From the NCBI GenBank assembly GCA_907165135.1, contig OU015568.1, positions 9,122,501 through 9,186,500 on the forward strand: a stretch of 64,000 nucleotides of DNA. The letters are read 5' to 3'. The stretch comes from Oikopleura dioica. Lineage: Eukaryota; Chordata; Appendicularia; Copelata; Oikopleuridae. This document shows, piece by piece, positions 55,029 to 64,000 of the stretch. Numbering within the stretch: position 1 is the stretch's first letter; each line of letters opens with the position of its first letter. The notes under the pieces were generated by a model. That model had not been told where the DNA came from. It saw nothing but the letters and a program-made list of their open reading frames with translations, and searched no databases. The translations under genes and the position numbers were made by a program.

Positions 55029-57171
55029 ATGGAGAATACGAAGGCACTCTTAGAGACTAAAGATGTCGAAGAGCAGACGCAAAAGGTCAAGGCAGATCTT
55101 CAAACCCACATTTCTCTTCTTGAGAAAATGGAGAATTCGGGAGAAAGCGCAATTGATAAACCCGCAGAGTTTCAGATTGCCTTGAATGTGGTCGATTCAC
55201 TCGAAGAAAAATACAAAGATCTTCCAGAGTTCACTTCACTCAAAGAAAAGATCGAAGTTCTTCGTTTTCCAGAAGGCACGAAAGACCTAACCTCATCAGT
55301 CGAAGCTAAACTTTCCGATTCCGAAGCGCAACTAGCCACCACAGAAGTGAAAGCAGTCTCTCTCAGTGGTACGACAATTGAAGAAGCAAAAGCTGCGGTT
55401 ACTCAGGTCTACACTGATCTTGTGATGGTCAAAAACGATCTCGAGCAGTTGATGTCAACCAAACGAAAGCTTAATGAGCATGGGTTTATCGATAAAGACA
55501 CCGAGTTCTCCTTGTCATTTGTGGCACTTAGAGAGCGATTCAATAATATCGGAAAACGAATCACGGATTCTAAAGTGGCCCTTTCGAAATCGGCACTACA
55601 AGTTCAAAAGCTCAAGCGGGCAGTTGAAGATACTGACCAGTGGGCTCAGAAAGTGCTCGCCCAGTCTGTCGAGCAGTACCCAATGACTGATAGATTAAGG
55701 TAAGACAAATTCCCTCAGCTGTGGATCCAAATTCTTTAGGAAGGAGAGTGACGCTGAGATCCGAAAGCGAGAAGTTCTCGAAGTCACTAAAGATTGTGTC
55801 AATAAACTCCAAGCAAATCTCGGTGCTGATTGCAGTCAACTTATTGCAGATGTTCACCAAGGTTTTGATTCAATCGAGACTCTCGTCAGGGCTCTCCGAA
55901 ATGAAGAGTTCGAGTCTGATGCATCATCGGTGAGTAGCTCGTCGTCAAGCTCAGAGTCATCGGTTGTATCGGATCAAATGAGCAAAACCAAACGATCGAT
56001 TGAGAACAGAACCAATATATTCAAAAACCTTGTGGACAGTTGGAAAAAGCTGGAGTATGAATTTTTCTTGGTTGAAGAACGCTGTAACAAGATCAAAATT
56101 ATGCTGATTGACGATGACATAAGTAAAAATGATCAAATAGAGGTTATCGGCGCCCCTGTCATCAACGCAGAGCTTAACTCGATTCCAGAGATGATAAACA
56201 TCTTCCTAGACGGCAATAATGAGGTCCAAAAGCGAGAAATTCTTGAAGCCACAGAAAATTGCGCCAGAAATCTCCAGGTGAAACTGGGCGCTGATTTTAC
56301 TCAACTTGTTGAAGATGTTCAAAAGTGTTTGGACTCAAATGAGACGTTAGTCAAGGCTCTTAGAAAGGAAGAGTTTCAGTCTGATGCATCTTCGTTGAGT
56401 AGCTCGCCGTCAAGCTCCGATTCGTCAAGTTCAAGTTCAAGCTCAGAATCGGAGGCAACTGCATCCTCAAACTCTTGGAGCCCAGGTGGCGATACAAGTT
56501 CAATCTCTGAATCAGGAGCCGATAATTTCGGTTTTGATATGAGAAGAGAAGATAGAAAGAGCGAAGAGATCGATCAGTGGGTAGAGAGTAGTGCGCAAAT
56601 GGTACACAACGCAGAATCACTTAGAGAGATCCACACCATCAACGGAAAAATCAATCAATTTGGAAATGATATTGACGGGAACAACAGTGATCAAGAGAAA
56701 CTTATTCCGCTCGATGATCTCGTCTGTGATCGAGTCAAGTCACTTTCAGAGACAAAATATGACGGAGAACAGACGCAAAAAGTCAAGACAGATCTTCCAA
56801 CCCACACTTCTCTTCTCGAGAAAATGGATAGTTTGGTTGAAACCGCAATAAATAAGCCCGCAGATTTCGAGGCTGCTTTGAATGCAGTCGACTCACCAGA
56901 AGAAAAATATAGGGGAGAAGGGACAAACGACCAAACATCATCAGTTACGTTGATTACGGAGGTGCGAGACATGACAAGTTCAGGTTCTTCCGATGATTCT
57001 CCGAAGCAAGAAGAACATACCGGCGATGACTCCACCACTGTTCGACTCGAATCGAGAAAGAATCCAGATAATGATGCCAGAAGAAATATTCGAATCATGT
57101 TTGCGCTTGCTATTGTTGTCCCTTTAGTTGGATATTTGATACTGTCGGCGAAAAATCGCGTAAAGCTTTGA
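55029..57171 (+). CDS. Coiled-coil protein with a tail anchor copied from the neighbouring ABCG transporter
   Basis: Two exons (55029-55699 and 55740-57171, 40-bp intron) encode 700 aa. The body is charged and helical, like spectrin-type rods. It holds two kinds of internal duplicates: EEQTQKVKADLQTHISLLEK…EEKYKD near residue 15 recurs as GEQTQKVKTDLPTHTSLLEK…EEKYRG near 580. REVLEVTKDCVNKLQANLGA…EEFESDASS recurs as REILEATENCARNLQVKLGA…EEFQSDASS, and each is followed by a Ser-rich spacer. The last 35 residues (NPDND…RRNIRIMFALAIVVPLVGY…) match the last helix of the upstream ABCG protein (NPDNI…RNIGIMFALAIGFRLIGY…). With no signal peptide and one C-terminal helix it should be a tail-anchored membrane protein with a large cytosolic rod. 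I know no homologue. It lacks a KASH-type end. Confidence 0.75.
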
Positions 57172-57231
57172 CTGAATCTGTTTTATTTACAAATTAATTT
57201 AACAGTGAACGGAGAATAACATAAGCAATTA

Positions 57232-64000
<6,769 letters not shown>

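Overview
This is eukaryotic nuclear DNA from a very compact animal genome. Most genes are split by introns of about 30-70 bp, several introns appear to use GA-AG or GC-AG ends, and the gene set is metazoan: ryanodine receptor, conventional-type PKC, SLC38 and SLC25 carriers, heparanase, and thyroglobulin-1/TSP1/EGF extracellular mosaics. Tiny introns with non-canonical G*-AG ends are known from appendicularian tunicates (Oikopleura), so an Oikopleura-like larvacean is my best guess. That is an inference; I ran no database search. Many apparent open frames begin with GTG or TTG or run through introns, so gene models were rebuilt by hand from splice signals and protein continuity. Layout: 0-3.3 kb holds unrecognised genes, including a four-exon protein built around repeated PSV(M/L)N motifs. 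3.5-8 kb is a transposon-like region with a tRNA-like sequence, zinc fingers, transposase-like fragments and a C-terminal Ulp1-type cysteine protease, followed by two inverted-repeat elements at 8.5 and 9.2 kb. 9.8-21.4 kb is mostly non-coding apart from a complete 7-exon PP2C phosphatase (- strand, 13.5-15.2 kb), and contains short tandem repeats, a 285-bp-arm perfect palindrome and an adjacent MITE-like element. 21.5-30.7 kb has an SLC38-type amino acid transporter, a secreted kelch-like protein and an adenosine kinase with an acidic N-terminal extension, all on +. 32-36 kb has a small secreted helical protein, a 108-aa orphan and a derived PKC (- strand). 36-39.3 kb has a secreted mosaic protein (- strand). 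42-49.6 kb has an orphan multi-pass membrane protein, an intronless PIM-like kinase, heparanase, an EGF protein (- strand) and an SLC25 carrier. 49.8-57.2 kb is the most unusual part. A White/ABCG half-transporter has lost the exon sequence for its ABC signature and Walker B, and a foldback-like element with inverted 57-bp arrays lies in its place. Directly downstream is a 700-aa coiled-coil protein whose last 35 residues are a diverged copy of the transporter's own last membrane helix. The window ends inside a ryanodine receptor gene (- strand, 57.2 kb to beyond the edge). The conserved genes are ordinary cellular functions: calcium release, phosphorylation and dephosphorylation, amino acid and mitochondrial transport, adenosine salvage, and matrix proteins. 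They do not form an obvious pathway. The novelty lies in gene architecture: the ABCG-derived tail anchor, the gutted ABCG, the acidic ADK extension, non-canonical and ultra-short introns, and hairpin-forming mobile DNA.
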